Shown one piece after another: positions 43,961 through 53,808 of a stretch of 64,000 bases of DNA; position 1 is the stretch's first letter, and every line of letters starts with the position of its first letter. The position numbers and the translations under genes were made by a program. The stretch is from Undibacterium paludis. Its GTDB lineage: Bacteria > Pseudomonadota > Gammaproteobacteria > Burkholderiales > Burkholderiaceae_D. The stretch lies in NCBI RefSeq assembly GCF_022568815.1, contig NZ_JAKZHX010000001.1, forward strand, positions 930,001-994,000, written 5' to 3'. The notes below the pieces were generated by a model. That model had not been told where the DNA came from and made no database searches. It saw nothing but the letters and a program-made list of their open reading frames with translations.

Positions 43961-45553
43961 ATGACAACAACTGACTTTATTGTGGTCGGCGGCGGCTCCG
44001 GTGGCTGTGCCGTGGCCGGACGTCTTAGCGAAGACCCGAATCTGAACGTCACCATACTGGAATCTGGCGGCAAGGGCGACAGTTGGGTAGTGAATACCCC
44101 CGCCGGCGTAGTTGCCATGTTGCCGACAAAACTCAATAACTGGGCTTTTGAAACGGTACCGCAACCAGGTCTGAACGGCAGGCGCGGCTATCAGCCGCGC
44201 GGCAAGATGCTCGGCGGCTCGTCCGGCATCAATGCCATGGTGTACATACGCGGCCACAAGCAGGACTATGACCAGTGGGCAGCCCTGGGCAACCAGGGCT
44301 GGTCCTTTGATGAGGTCTTGCCGTATTTCAAACGTTCTGAAAACAATGAAACCCATGGCGGGCATTATCATGGGCAGAATGGTCCGCTGCATGTCAGTGA
44401 ATTGCGCAGTGACAACCCTTTCCAGCAAATTTACCTGGAGGCGGCACGCCAGGCCGGTTTCAATATCAATACTGACTTCAATGGCGAAGAACAGGAAGGT
44501 GTAGGCATTTACCAGGTCACCCAGCACAACGGCGAACGCTGGACAGCAGCCCGCGCCTACCTGCATCCGCACTTGGGCAAACGGCAGAATCTGCAGGTGG
44601 AAACCGGCTGCCACGTGACACGTATATTGTTTGAAGGCAAGCGCGCCGTTGGTGTCGAATATCGCCAGGGCGACCAGATCAAGACCTTGAAAGCCAGACG
44701 TGAAGTCCTGCTGGCAGCCGGCGCCTTCCAGACACCACAACTGCTGATGTTGTCTGGCGTTGGTGACGGCAAGGCATTGCAGGCCATGGGCATACCTGTG
44801 GTGCATGCGCTGCCTGGTGTAGGCCAGAATTTGCAGGATCACCCGGACTTTGTTTTCAAGTACCGCGCCAAAAGTCTGGACCTGCTTGGCATTTCTGCCG
44901 GTGGCAGCCTGCGCATGATAAGGGAGTTCCGCCGTTACCAGACACAGCGGCGCGGACTCTTGACATCAAATGGCGCAGAAGGCGGCGGCTTTCTGAAAAC
45001 CGACCCGAACCTGTCCGCACCTGACATACAACTGCATTTTGTGCTGGCCATGCTCGATGACCATGCGCGCAAACTGCATCTGGGCCATGGCTATTCCTGC
45101 CATGTCTGCCTGCTACGCCCCAAGAGTGTTGGTGAACTGACTCTGGCAAGCAAAGATCCCATGGCGGCGCCGCTGATCAACCCGCGTTTTCTGGAACACC
45201 CGGATGACATCGAAGCCATGGTCAAAGGCTTCAGGCTGACCCGCAAGCTGATGGATGCACCAGCCCTGGCGGCAGCACGCACCAGCGATTTCCAGACTGC
45301 TAATGTGCATACTGACGACGAGATACGTGCAATCTTGCGTCAGACTTGCGATACTGTCTACCACCCCATCGGCACCTGCAAGATGGGTGTCGATGATATG
45401 GCTGTGGTTGACCCCAGCCTGCTGGTGCACGGCATGCAGGGGCTGCGCATTGTCGACGCCTCTGTCATGCCGACACTGATCGGCGGCAATACCAATGCGC
45501 CGACCATGATGATAGGTGAAAAGGCGGCCGACATGATCAGAATGGCCCGGTAA
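43961..45553 (+). CDS. GMC-family FAD-dependent alcohol dehydrogenase
   Basis: The product is 530 aa. The FAD-binding Rossmann motif is at the extreme N-terminus (DFIVVGGGSGGCAVAGRLSE), followed by the GMC signature 1 region (GRRGYQPRGKMLGGSSGINAMVY) and signature 2 around residues 255-270 (GAFQTPQLLMLSG). C-terminal YHPIGTCKMG and the catalytic GGNTNAPTMMIGEKAADMI follow. Length and layout match choline dehydrogenase-like or aliphatic alcohol dehydrogenases (BetA/AlkJ group). The substrate cannot be deduced; no betB or betI is adjacent. It converges with an amidase gene after 19 nt. The divergent AraC-type gene is the likely regulator. Confidence 0.93.
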   Translation: MTTTDFIVVGGGSGGCAVAGRLSEDPNLNVTILESGGKGDSWVVNTPAGVVAMLPTKLNNWAFETVPQPGLNGRRGYQPRGKMLGGSSGINAMVYIRGHKQDYDQWAALGNQGWSFDEVLPYFKRSENNETHGGHYHGQNGPLHVSELRSDNPFQQIYLEAARQAGFNINTDFNGEEQEGVGIYQVTQHNGERWTAARAYLHPHLGKRQNLQVETGCHVTRILFEGKRAVGVEYRQGDQIKTLKARREVLLAAGAFQTPQLLMLSGVGDGKALQAMGIPVVHALPGVGQNLQDHPDFVFKYRAKSLDLLGISAGGSLRMIREFRRYQTQRRGLLTSNGAEGGGFLKTDPNLSAPDIQLHFVLAMLDDHARKLHLGHGYSCHVCLLRPKSVGELTLASKDPMAAPLINPRFLEHPDDIEAMVKGFRLTRKLMDAPALAAARTSDFQTANVHTDDEIRAILRQTCDTVYHPIGTCKMGVDDMAVVDPSLLVHGMQGLRIVDASVMPTLIGGNTNAPTMMIGEKAADMIRMAR

Positions 45554-45572
45554 GCCCCCTTGATCTTGCAGT

Positions 45573-47114
45573 TTATTTACTGACCATGACTGACAAAGAA
45601 GGTGCAGGCAAGGCTGGTCTTGCCTGTTCAAAGGCATAGCCCATGTTGAGCAGTTTGGCCTCGCTCCACGCGCCGGCAAACAGGGACAGTCCCACCGGCA
45701 AACCGCGCACCTGCCCCATGGGCACAGTCAGGTGCGGGTAACCGGCAACGGCTGCCGGACTGCTGGCGCTGCCTTCCACCACGTCGCCAGCCTTGTAATC
45801 GATGGGCCAAGCTGTACCGGTGGTGGGCGCAATGAGCGCATCCAGCCGGTATTTTTTCAGCACCGCATCGATGCCCTGTTTGCCTGCACGCTGTCTGACA
45901 CGGGCACTGGCCTGTTTGTAGGCAGCATCTTTCAGGCCGCCGGTCGCTTCTGCCTGTTCCATCAAGTCCTGGCCAAAATAGGGCATGACAGTATCTGCAT
46001 GCTGTTTGTTGAAGGCGATCACCTCGGCCATGCTGCGGGTCTTGACCACAGCCGGCGTTGCCGCCAGATAGGTATTGAGATCAGCCTTGAATTCATACAG
46101 CAGGACCGTCAGCTCATCCTTGTCGAGGTCTTCGAGATGCGGCAACTCTATCTGGTCTACTACGGTAGCACCCTGGGCAACCAGGATGGACAGGCTCTTG
46201 TCAAACAAGGCTTTGGTGTCGGCGTCATAGCCATCGACGAGCTTGCGTACCACACCCAGACGCATGCCTTTTAATGCCGTCGTCTGCAAACCCCTGGTGT
46301 AATCTTTGGCACGACGCTTGTCAGCCTGGCGTGTAGCCGGGTCCTGCTTGTCGCTACCGGCAATGGCGTTGAGCAGCATGGCAGCGTCACGCACTGTCAG
46401 CGTCATCGGCCCGGCCGTGTCCTGGCTGTGACTGAGTGGGACAATGCCGGTACGGCTGACCAAGCCTATGGTGGGCTTTAAGCCGACCAGGCCATTCACG
46501 GATGCCGGGCAGACGATGGAGCCATCGGTCTCAGTGCCTATTGCTGCGGGTATGAGGCGTGCCGCCACCGCCGCACCGGAACCCGAACTGGAACCGCAGG
46601 GGCTACGGTCTGCCGCATACGGGTTACGGACCTGCCCGCCGACGCTGCTCCAGCCACTGGTGGACTGCGATGAGCGCAGGTTCGCCCACTCACTGAGGTT
46701 GGCCTTGCCCATGATGATGGCGCCTGCTGCCCGCAAGCGGGCGACCAGGGGGGCATCTTCCTGCGCCCGGTTATCTGCCAGCGCCAGCGAACCGGCCGTT
46801 GTTACCATGCCGCGTGCAGCGATATTATCTTTCAGCAGGATGGGCAAGCCAGCCAGGCTGCCCTGCTTGACCTGTTGCTGGTCGATTGCCATGGCGTCTG
46901 CCTTTGCCTGCGGATTTTGCAGCATTACCGCCTGTATCGCCGGGTTCTGTGCCTGTATGCGGGCTTCGTACAGTTCAACGATCTGCTGCGCTGTCAGTTT
47001 GCCGTTCTTTAAGTCCTGCTCCAGTTCATGCAATTCGTCACTGGCACACGCAGAATGCGGCAATATCAAAGGAAAGGCTGTGATCAGGGCCAGGCCAAGC
47101 AGGCGTAACTTCAT
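45573..47114 (-). CDS. Exported amidase-signature enzyme
   Basis: The product is 513 aa with a signal peptide at about residues 1-24 (PHSACASDE). The amidase signature is complete: catalytic Lys in ILLKDNIA, cis-Ser and nucleophile Ser in GSSSGSGAAVAA, and the TETDGSIVCPASVNGLVGLKPT block. It cleaves a C-N bond of an amide. Unlike GatA, it is secreted and not linked to gatB/gatC, so a role in scavenging amides or peptides in the periplasm is more likely. The SirB-type gene lies just upstream (20 nt) on the same strand, perhaps in one operon. Confidence 0.92.
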   Translation of the reverse strand: MKLRLLGLALITAFPLILPHSACASDELHELEQDLKNGKLTAQQIVELYEARIQAQNPAIQAVMLQNPQAKADAMAIDQQQVKQGSLAGLPILLKDNIAARGMVTTAGSLALADNRAQEDAPLVARLRAAGAIIMGKANLSEWANLRSSQSTSGWSSVGGQVRNPYAADRSPCGSSSGSGAAVAARLIPAAIGTETDGSIVCPASVNGLVGLKPTIGLVSRTGIVPLSHSQDTAGPMTLTVRDAAMLLNAIAGSDKQDPATRQADKRRAKDYTRGLQTTALKGMRLGVVRKLVDGYDADTKALFDKSLSILVAQGATVVDQIELPHLEDLDKDELTVLLYEFKADLNTYLAATPAVVKTRSMAEVIAFNKQHADTVMPYFGQDLMEQAEATGGLKDAAYKQASARVRQRAGKQGIDAVLKKYRLDALIAPTTGTAWPIDYKAGDVVEGSASSPAAVAGYPHLTVPMGQVRGLPVGLSLFAGAWSEAKLLNMGYAFEQARPALPAPSLSVMVSK

Positions 47115-47134
47115 GGTGTGGTTTCTTTCTTCTA

Positions 47135-47518
47135 TCAGAATGGGACAACCTGACGCGTCAGGGCGACACTGATGATGTAGGCAAATGTTAGCAGCGCCGC
47201 AAAAAAAGCCAGCTGCCTGATTGCCGGGGTTTTACCGCGCTTGATGGCAATCGTACCCAGGGCAATATACAGCAGCAGGGCCAGCAGTTTGGCCGTCAGC
47301 CAGTTTTGCTGGAAGGGATATTGTCCGCTGATGAAAGCCAGACTCAGTGCAGAAGCCAGCAAGACAGTATCAATCACATGCGGCAGGACTTTTACCCAAC
47401 GCTGGTTCATCAGGGCTGAGTCACGCATCTTCCAGATACCGCGCAAGACAAAGAGACTGCCGCTGAGGGCTGCGCAAGTCATATGCAGGTGTTTGATGGC
47501 AAGATAATTGATGGACAT
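47135..47518 (-). CDS. SirB-type small membrane protein
   Basis: Starting at 47518 (MSINYLAIKHLHMTCAALSG) gives the usual family N-terminus; upstream in-frame ATGs at 47545 and 47602 would add a non-homologous leader. The 127-aa product has about four TM segments and matches SirB2/invasion-upregulator-type proteins, which begin with a KHLHM-type helix and have conserved Arg/Lys loops. The molecular function of the family is not known. Ribosome-binding sites are weak for all candidate starts. It precedes the amidase gene by 20 nt. Confidence 0.85.
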   Translation of the reverse strand: MSINYLAIKHLHMTCAALSGSLFVLRGIWKMRDSALMNQRWVKVLPHVIDTVLLASALSLAFISGQYPFQQNWLTAKLLALLLYIALGTIAIKRGKTPAIRQLAFFAALLTFAYIISVALTRQVVPF

Positions 47519-47699
47519 GGTGTTAAATAAAGGGGGTATTGACATGAGTAGCAGAATTTTCTGTGTCTGTAATACTACCCGAAAGTCATGTAAAAGAGCC
47601 AAGCATGCTGTGCAGACAATTTATTGTGAGGGTTTCAGAGGCCGTTGACTTAAATCCATTACACTTTCATGTATCGACATCTTTTGAAAGTCAGCCTGC

Positions 47700-48524
47700 A
47701 TGAATTTTCTCAGCATTCAATCCAAAGACGGCGCCAGCGCCCGCATTGCCAGTCAAGGGGCGCATTTGTGTTCATGGGTACCTGCCGGTGGAACAGAACA
47801 GTTATTCATGAGCAGTGCCAGCGCATTTCAGGATGGCGTGGCCATACGTGGCGGCGTGCCCGTGGTGTTCCCGCAATTTTCCAACCAGGGCACTCTGCCC
47901 AAGCATGGTTTTGCCCGCACTTCTGAATGGAAGCTGCTACATTCTGGCCAAACCCTTAATGGTGCGGCAGAAGCAGTGTATGAACTGAAAGAAAACATTG
48001 CCCGCCTCAGCATCTGGCCCCATGTCTTCCGCGCGCAATTGCGCATCAGTGTGGCTGGTAACTCATTGCAACTGGAGCTCGATATCGACAATACCGGCGA
48101 CACCAATTTCAGTTTCTCGGCCGCGCTGCATACCTACCTGGCTGTCAACAACATTGCCGATGCCAGCCTGCACGGCCTGCAAGGGCTGTATTACCGCGAC
48201 ACCGTCAGCGGCGCCGATCATTGTCTGGAAAGCGATGCTGCTTTGCGCATCCATGGCGAAACAGACCGTATCTATGGCGCAGTACCGGCAACACTGGAAC
48301 TGCACCAGCCACACCAGACTACCCGCATACACAGCACCGGCTTTGCCGATGCCGTGGTGTGGAACCCCGGTGCCGGGGCCGCCAAAATCAGCGACCTGGA
48401 AAGCGGCGGCGAACAGCGCATGCTGTGCGTGGAAGCTGCAACTATCCTGCGCCCCGTCAGTCTGATACCAGGTGAAAGCTGGGGTGGCAGCCAGCGTCTG
48501 GAAGTCATTGCCACAGGCAATTGA
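47700..48524 (+). CDS. D-hexose-6-phosphate mutarotase (aldose 1-epimerase family)
   Basis: This 274-aa galactose-mutarotase-fold protein has GGVPVVFPQFSNQGTLPKHGFAR with the family's active-site His, the second His in ALHTYLAV, and the C-terminal catalytic Glu in VEAATI. Together these resemble YeaD-type glucose-6-phosphate 1-epimerases, which interconvert the alpha and beta anomers of hexose 6-phosphates. There is no signal peptide, so it is cytoplasmic. The gene stands alone between the leftward SirB-type gene and an M16 peptidase. Confidence 0.92.
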   Translation: MNFLSIQSKDGASARIASQGAHLCSWVPAGGTEQLFMSSASAFQDGVAIRGGVPVVFPQFSNQGTLPKHGFARTSEWKLLHSGQTLNGAAEAVYELKENIARLSIWPHVFRAQLRISVAGNSLQLELDIDNTGDTNFSFSAALHTYLAVNNIADASLHGLQGLYYRDTVSGADHCLESDAALRIHGETDRIYGAVPATLELHQPHQTTRIHSTGFADAVVWNPGAGAAKISDLESGGEQRMLCVEAATILRPVSLIPGESWGGSQRLEVIATGN

Positions 48525-48650
48525 CAATTTTATACATTTAACACATAGTCACAATCCTGCCTGGACAGTCTCACTCTCCAGGCTTTGGTTTTTTGCACTT
48601 GCTGTACTTATTTATTGCACCTTGTTTACTCTTCAAGACTGAAAGAATTT

Positions 48651-51401
48651 ATGCAACAACTACGCTCTGGCCTGACACTGGCACCGGTATTGCGCGCCCT
48701 GGTGCTGGGTGGCGTCTTCCTGTTTACCGCACCGGCAGCGCTGGCTGATACCTTGCCCAAAGGCATCAGCCAGGTAAGCAGTGTTGAGGGTATTACCGAA
48801 TACCGGCTGCCGAATGGCCTGCGCGTCTTGCTGATGCCCGATGCTTCCAAGCCTACCGTCACTGTCAACATTACCTATCTGGTCGGCTCACGTCATGAAA
48901 ACTATGGTGAAACCGGGATGGCGCATCTGCTTGAGCACCTGCTGTTCAAGGGTACGCCCACCCATGCCAAGGTCGATGAAGAATTCAACAAACGCGGCAT
49001 GCGCTTCAATGGCACGACTTCACTGGACCGTACCAATTACTATGAGCTGTTCCAGGCCAGTGACGACAACCTGAAATGGGCACTGGAGATGGAAGCTGAC
49101 CGTATGGTCAACTCTAATATTGCCAAGAGTGATCTGGATACCGAGATGACCGTGGTCCGCAATGAGTATGAGCGTGGTGAAAATTCACCGTTTGCCGTCC
49201 TGCTCAAGCGCATGCAGAGCGTGGCTTTTGACTGGCATAACTATGGCAACTCCACCATCGGTAACCGCAGCGACATAGAAAACGTCAAGATTGAGAACCT
49301 GCAAGCTTTTTACCACCAGTACTACCAGCCCGACAATGCCGTGCTGCTGGTTGCCGGCAAATTTGAACAGGACAAGGTCTTGCAATGGATTAATGCTTCG
49401 TTCGGCAAGATTGCCAAACCAAAACGCACGCTACCGCAATTCTGGACCACAGAGCCGACCCAGGACGGCGAGCGCAGTTTCACCGTGCGCCGCACAGGTG
49501 ATATACAGATCGTCATGGTTGCCTACAAGGTACCTGCCGGTTTGCACCCGGACCGTGACGCTCTCGGCTTTGTCGGCAGCGTACTGACCAACGCCCCGCA
49601 TGGGCGTCTGCACAAGCAGCTGGTAGAAACAGGCAAGGTCGTACAGGTATTTTCCAGCAGCGTAGGCTATGTGGAGCCGGGCCTGACCATTATCGGCGCC
49701 GTCGTGAAAAAGGGTGATTCGGTGGAAGCCGCTAAAGAAGCCCTGCTGGCTGGCATAGAAGAGTTCAAGAGCAAGCCGCCGACGGCAGAAGAAATGGAGC
49801 GTATCAAACGCGACAATGACAATTCCTATGAAAAACTGCTCAACAACCATGAATCCATCGGCATCAGCATGTCGGAATACATCGCCATGGGGGACTGGCG
49901 CTACCTGTTCAAGGACAGGGATGACAATAAAAACGTCAGTGCTGAAGCCGTCAACGCAGCGACCAGGCGTTACCTGGTGCGTGATAACCGCACCATAGGC
50001 ATGTTCATACCGGAAGACCAGCCACAACGCACCGACATCCCGGTGGCACCTGGCATTGCCGAGGCGATGAAGGATTTCAAACCCAAAACTGCCACACTCA
50101 GTGCAGAAGTGTTTGATTCTTCCCCGGCAAACATAGACAAGCGTACGCAGGTCAGCACCATAGGCAATCTGCAACTGGCCCTGCTGCCGAAAAAAACCCG
50201 CGGAGAAACCGTCAATGTGTCACTGAACCTGCACTGGGGTGATGAAAAAACCCTGGCTGGCAAAGCCAGCGCCATGGGTTTTGCCAGCGGCTTGCTGGGA
50301 ACCGGAACCAGCAAATACACGCGTGCCCAGCTGGCCGATGAAATGTCCAAGCTGAAGATGAGCGGCGGCCTGTATTCCTTCCAGACCACGAGGGCAAACC
50401 TGCCGGCAGCACTGGAACTGGTGGCCCACGTTTTAAAGGAGGCCAACTATCCTGAAAGCGAATTCAAGCAAATGCAGGAAAAAGCCCTGGTCGGTCTGGA
50501 AGCGACCCGCAATGAACCATCTGCCGTCGCCAGCCGCGCCATGGCATTGCACTTCAGCTCTTACTCCAAGGATGATATCCGTGCTGCATTGACACTTGAT
50601 GAAATGCTGGATGCCATGCGCTCGGTCAAACTGGAAGACGTCAAGGCCTTCCACAAGGATTTTTATGGTGTTTCCAAAGGGGAACTGTCCATCGTCGGCG
50701 ATTTTGATGTGGATACCGCCAAAAAAACTGTCGCCAGGGTCTTTGAAGGCTGGACCAGCAAAAAGCCTTATTCACGCCTGGTTGCCAAGCGCGCTGAGGT
50801 GCCTGTGGTACGCAAAACCTTTAATACGCCGGACAAGGAAAATGCCGTATTCCTCAGTCGCATGAATCTGAGCCTGCGTGAAGATGATGCCGACTTCCCG
50901 GCCCTGCGGGTAGCCAACTATATTTTTGGCGGTGGTGCCGGTATGAATTCACGTGTGATGGAGCGCATACGCCAAAAAGACGGCCTGTCCTATGGCGGCG
51001 GTTCCAGCCTGACCGCCGGTGAAATTGATCCTGTCGGCAGCTTCAGCATCAATGCAACTGCTGCACCACAGAATATGGAGAAACTTGAAATCGCCATCAG
51101 GGAAGAACTGGCCCACGCACTGAAAGACGGCTTTACCGCAGATGAGTTGAGCAAGGCCAAATCCGGCCTGTTGCAGCAACGAGCACAAGGCCGTACCAGT
51201 GACGGCGCCGTCGCCAGCGGCTGGAACAACAATCTGTACCTCAAACGCAACTGGGCCTGGTCACAAGCCATGGATGACAAGATACAGGCGCTGACATTGG
51301 GGCAGGTAAATGATGCCTTCCGGCGTTATATCGATCCGGCAAAAATGAGCACTTTCATTGCCGGGGATGAGGCCAAGGCAAAATCGGGTGCAGGCAAATA
51401 G
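48651..51401 (+). CDS. Exported M16 zinc peptidase (two-domain), copy 2
   Basis: Starting at 48651 (after GAAAG) gives a signal peptide of about 34 residues ending in PAALAD. The 916-aa product is a clear paralogue of the protein at 34423, sharing SRHENYGETGMAHLLEHL (zinc ligands His, Glu, His in HLLEH) and the RNEYERGEN helix. The inactive C-terminal half carries DGLSYGGGSSLTAGE. Both copies start the mature protein with the same segment, an INGI/VEGI motif leading into YxLxNGLRxLLxPDASKPT. It has its own terminator. Presumably both digest peptides in the periplasm; why two copies are kept is not clear. Confidence 0.93.
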   Translation: MQQLRSGLTLAPVLRALVLGGVFLFTAPAALADTLPKGISQVSSVEGITEYRLPNGLRVLLMPDASKPTVTVNITYLVGSRHENYGETGMAHLLEHLLFKGTPTHAKVDEEFNKRGMRFNGTTSLDRTNYYELFQASDDNLKWALEMEADRMVNSNIAKSDLDTEMTVVRNEYERGENSPFAVLLKRMQSVAFDWHNYGNSTIGNRSDIENVKIENLQAFYHQYYQPDNAVLLVAGKFEQDKVLQWINASFGKIAKPKRTLPQFWTTEPTQDGERSFTVRRTGDIQIVMVAYKVPAGLHPDRDALGFVGSVLTNAPHGRLHKQLVETGKVVQVFSSSVGYVEPGLTIIGAVVKKGDSVEAAKEALLAGIEEFKSKPPTAEEMERIKRDNDNSYEKLLNNHESIGISMSEYIAMGDWRYLFKDRDDNKNVSAEAVNAATRRYLVRDNRTIGMFIPEDQPQRTDIPVAPGIAEAMKDFKPKTATLSAEVFDSSPANIDKRTQVSTIGNLQLALLPKKTRGETVNVSLNLHWGDEKTLAGKASAMGFASGLLGTGTSKYTRAQLADEMSKLKMSGGLYSFQTTRANLPAALELVAHVLKEANYPESEFKQMQEKALVGLEATRNEPSAVASRAMALHFSSYSKDDIRAALTLDEMLDAMRSVKLEDVKAFHKDFYGVSKGELSIVGDFDVDTAKKTVARVFEGWTSKKPYSRLVAKRAEVPVVRKTFNTPDKENAVFLSRMNLSLREDDADFPALRVANYIFGGGAGMNSRVMERIRQKDGLSYGGGSSLTAGEIDPVGSFSINATAAPQNMEKLEIAIREELAHALKDGFTADELSKAKSGLLQQRAQGRTSDGAVASGWNNNLYLKRNWAWSQAMDDKIQALTLGQVNDAFRRYIDPAKMSTFIAGDEAKAKSGAGK

Positions 51402-51440
51402 CTTCATGCAGTAAGAGCACACGGTAATTTCATATAGCAC

Positions 51441-51471
51441 AAGGCCGGAAATCCTGGATTTCCGGCTTTTT
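51441..51471 (+). terminator. Terminator after M16 peptidase copy 2
   Basis: The stem gccggaaat/atttccggc with loop cctgg is followed by TTTTTC. Confidence 0.85.
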
Positions 51472-51522
51472 CATTTGTTACCGTGATGACATGTCCGGGT
51501 TGTTGCCGGCCTGGCCAGGTGT

Positions 51523-52170
51523 TCAACCTTTCCAGCTTCTCTGCAAGCCGGTATCCGTATGTATCCATCCCCCCTGCGCGGACTGACGGTAGTAAAAACC
51601 GACACCACCCTGGCGGAAGCTTTGTATCAGTTCACCAAGCACTTCTTCATGCAGATGGGGGATGCGTATGTCAGCAGCCTTGCCCTCCATATGCAGGGAT
51701 TTGCGGGCTGCCGGCACGCCCTCTTCTATCAGGCGCTGGTTCGATGCCTGGGTGCGGTAACCGGACAGGATCTCCAGCGGGCGAGTCATGCCAAACCTGG
51801 CCACATAGGCCTGGGTGGCCCACAGGGTTTCGAGCAGCTTGGGGTCCATGGGAGCAGTCTGTTTGCCGTTAACGTCACGCAACATATGGCATAACTGCTG
51901 ATAGGCCGGCTCCAGGACTTCGCCGTCTTTCCAGTACAGGAGCTTGCTACGCTCACCGGTAGCCGGGCGTATCAGATCCAGGGTCCTGGGTTTGACCCAG
52001 AATTCTATATCCAGGGCTTGGGAATCAAACAACTCTGGCGGCGGGGTCGGTGCTGCAGATTTGCTGCCGTCACTGGCATGTGCGGCCCGCAACATCCCGT
52101 GCTGGGCGGCAAGGCCAGCGGTACCGAGCAAGAGCCCCTTCTTCAACAACTGTCGGCGTGTAATGATCAT
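51523..52170 (-). CDS. Tat-exported M15-type murein peptidase (YcbK/MepK family, DUF882)
   Basis: The product is 215 aa. The N-terminus is a twin-arginine signal (TRRQLLKKGLLLGTAGLAAQ). The rest is the YcbK-like metallopeptidase domain. Zinc ligands are visible in SLHMEGKAADIR (His and Asp) and at the C-terminus GWIHTDTG (His). LEILSGYRTQASNQRL is the conserved substrate-groove segment. MepK in E. coli cleaves meso-DAP cross-links in peptidoglycan; this protein probably has the same role. The export of a folded metalloenzyme through Tat is usual for the family. It converges on the M16 gene. Confidence 0.9.
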   Translation of the reverse strand: MIITRRQLLKKGLLLGTAGLAAQHGMLRAAHASDGSKSAAPTPPPELFDSQALDIEFWVKPRTLDLIRPATGERSKLLYWKDGEVLEPAYQQLCHMLRDVNGKQTAPMDPKLLETLWATQAYVARFGMTRPLEILSGYRTQASNQRLIEEGVPAARKSLHMEGKAADIRIPHLHEEVLGELIQSFRQGGVGFYYRQSAQGGWIHTDTGLQRSWKG

Positions 52171-52381
52171 GTTCTGATTTTGCTTCTCAAAAAACCAGCT
52201 TAGTGTACATCTGATCGCTTATCGTATTGCAAATACTTAGTGGACTGTAACAGCCACTTACATTTCATCCGGCAATTTTGCGTTTGATGACAAGGATTGC
52301 GCATTCTGTCTTTTTCCATGAGGTATTCCAATCAGAACACCAGTAAACTAGAATCGTTAACCCTTTTTTACATTCAATATC

Positions 52382-53584
52382 ATGTTCAAATCATTCGGAT
52401 GCCTGGCGCTCATGAGCGTTTTGCTGACTGGCTGTGAGGTCAGAGTCAATGGTAACACCATCAAGGGTAGTGGCAAGCTCGTCAGCGAGCAACGTAGCGT
52501 GACGGAATTCAACGCCATACAAAATTCCAGCTTCTTCGATGTCATTGTCACGAATGGCTCAAAACCCGCCGTCGAAGTCAGTGGTGACGATAATCTGGTG
52601 CCGGAAATTGAAACTGTCGTCGAAAACCAGGTCCTGATCATACGCAGCAAACGCAAAGCCTACAGCTTTAGCTGGAGCAGCAAACCGGGCACCGTCAGAA
52701 TCACCGCCAGCGGCCTGAACAAGATCAGCAATGGTGGCAGTGGTGACGTCGATGTACGTGACATACAGACAGAAAAATTGACGGTAGAACAAAATGGCTC
52801 GGGTGATGCCAGGGTCAGCGGCAAAACCGCGAACCTGAAGTTAACGAGCAGTGGTAGCGGCGACCTTGACCTGCAACAGTTACAGATTAGCCAGCTGGAA
52901 CTGGAAATGCGTGGCTCCGGTGATGCCCATCTCAGTAACATCGTGCAATCCCTCGATGCTGCAGTACACGGCAGTGGGGACCTGAAAGTCGACAACCTGC
53001 AAAATGCCGCCGTCAAGCTGGCAGTACATGGTTCCTCTGACGTGAAATTAACGGGCAGTATCAAGGCATTACAAGTCGAGATGTATGGTTCTGGTGATGT
53101 CGTCGTGCAAGGGCTCAGGGCTGAACAGGCAAACATAAAGAGCAATGGTCCCGGTGAACTGCAGCTGTCAGGTGAAGTCGGGCAACTGGTCTTGGCCAGC
53201 AATGGCTCCGGCGACGTCAATGCCAACGATTTACAGGTCAAGGATTTGCAGATTAGCAATAATGGGTCGGCCAATCATAGTTTCCGCCGCATCCAGGGCG
53301 CACTGAAAGCCGACCTGTCAGGCTCTGGCGACTTTGAGGCAGAACTGCAATCCGATGCAGCCCTGGAAATCAATATGCAAGGCCCTGGCCATGTCAGTCT
53401 CAAAGGCAGGGCAAAAAGCCTGAACGCAAAATTAAGCGGCAGTGATGATCTGAAAGCAAGCGATTTGCTGCTCGACAGCGCCAGCATCAAGGTCACCGGT
53501 CCCGGCATGGCCGAAGTCAATGTGAAACAGGCAGGGGGTTCCAGGATAGTCAAGATAGACCGTAACGGCGTTGTCAATGAGTGA
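52382..53584 (+). CDS. Lipoprotein with GIN-type (DUF2807) domain and long GSGD repeat array
   Basis: The product is 400 aa. A lipoprotein signal ends at the lipobox LLTGC with Cys18. The start of the mature region matches the GIN head domain (RSVTEFNAIQNSSFFDVIVTNG-). From about residue 120 the protein consists of some thirteen roughly 20-residue repeats, each beginning with a turn of the form (N/S/H)GSGD, with degenerate versions GPGE, GSSD, GSDD. This periodicity fits a single-stranded right-handed beta helix. Family members are usually about 230-260 aa, so this one is extended. Localisation is outer membrane or periplasm; function is unknown, perhaps adhesion or scaffolding. Confidence 0.88.
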   Translation: MFKSFGCLALMSVLLTGCEVRVNGNTIKGSGKLVSEQRSVTEFNAIQNSSFFDVIVTNGSKPAVEVSGDDNLVPEIETVVENQVLIIRSKRKAYSFSWSSKPGTVRITASGLNKISNGGSGDVDVRDIQTEKLTVEQNGSGDARVSGKTANLKLTSSGSGDLDLQQLQISQLELEMRGSGDAHLSNIVQSLDAAVHGSGDLKVDNLQNAAVKLAVHGSSDVKLTGSIKALQVEMYGSGDVVVQGLRAEQANIKSNGPGELQLSGEVGQLVLASNGSGDVNANDLQVKDLQISNNGSANHSFRRIQGALKADLSGSGDFEAELQSDAALEINMQGPGHVSLKGRAKSLNAKLSGSDDLKASDLLLDSASIKVTGPGMAEVNVKQAGGSRIVKIDRNGVVNE

Positions 53585-53606
53585 CAACTGGCAAAGCAGG
53601 TAGCAC

Positions 53607-53645
53607 AAAATCCAGCTATTCCATGGAGAACAGCTGGATTTTTTG
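53607..53645 (+). terminator. Terminator after the GIN lipoprotein gene
   Basis: The stem aaaatccagct/agctggatttt with a 14-nt loop is followed by TTTG. Confidence 0.8.
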
Positions 53646-53808
53646 TATAGGTGACGAATCAATTTCCGGCAGCTCTTGCCGGGCACTCGTACACCCACAC
53701 GTTTGCCAGATGCAATTGTTAGTAATGTATGCAAGCACTACCCCGGTACAGCCAAAGCAGGGAAATTACGCTAAGATGATTTGAGTCAATTCAGCGACCG
53801 GGATCACA

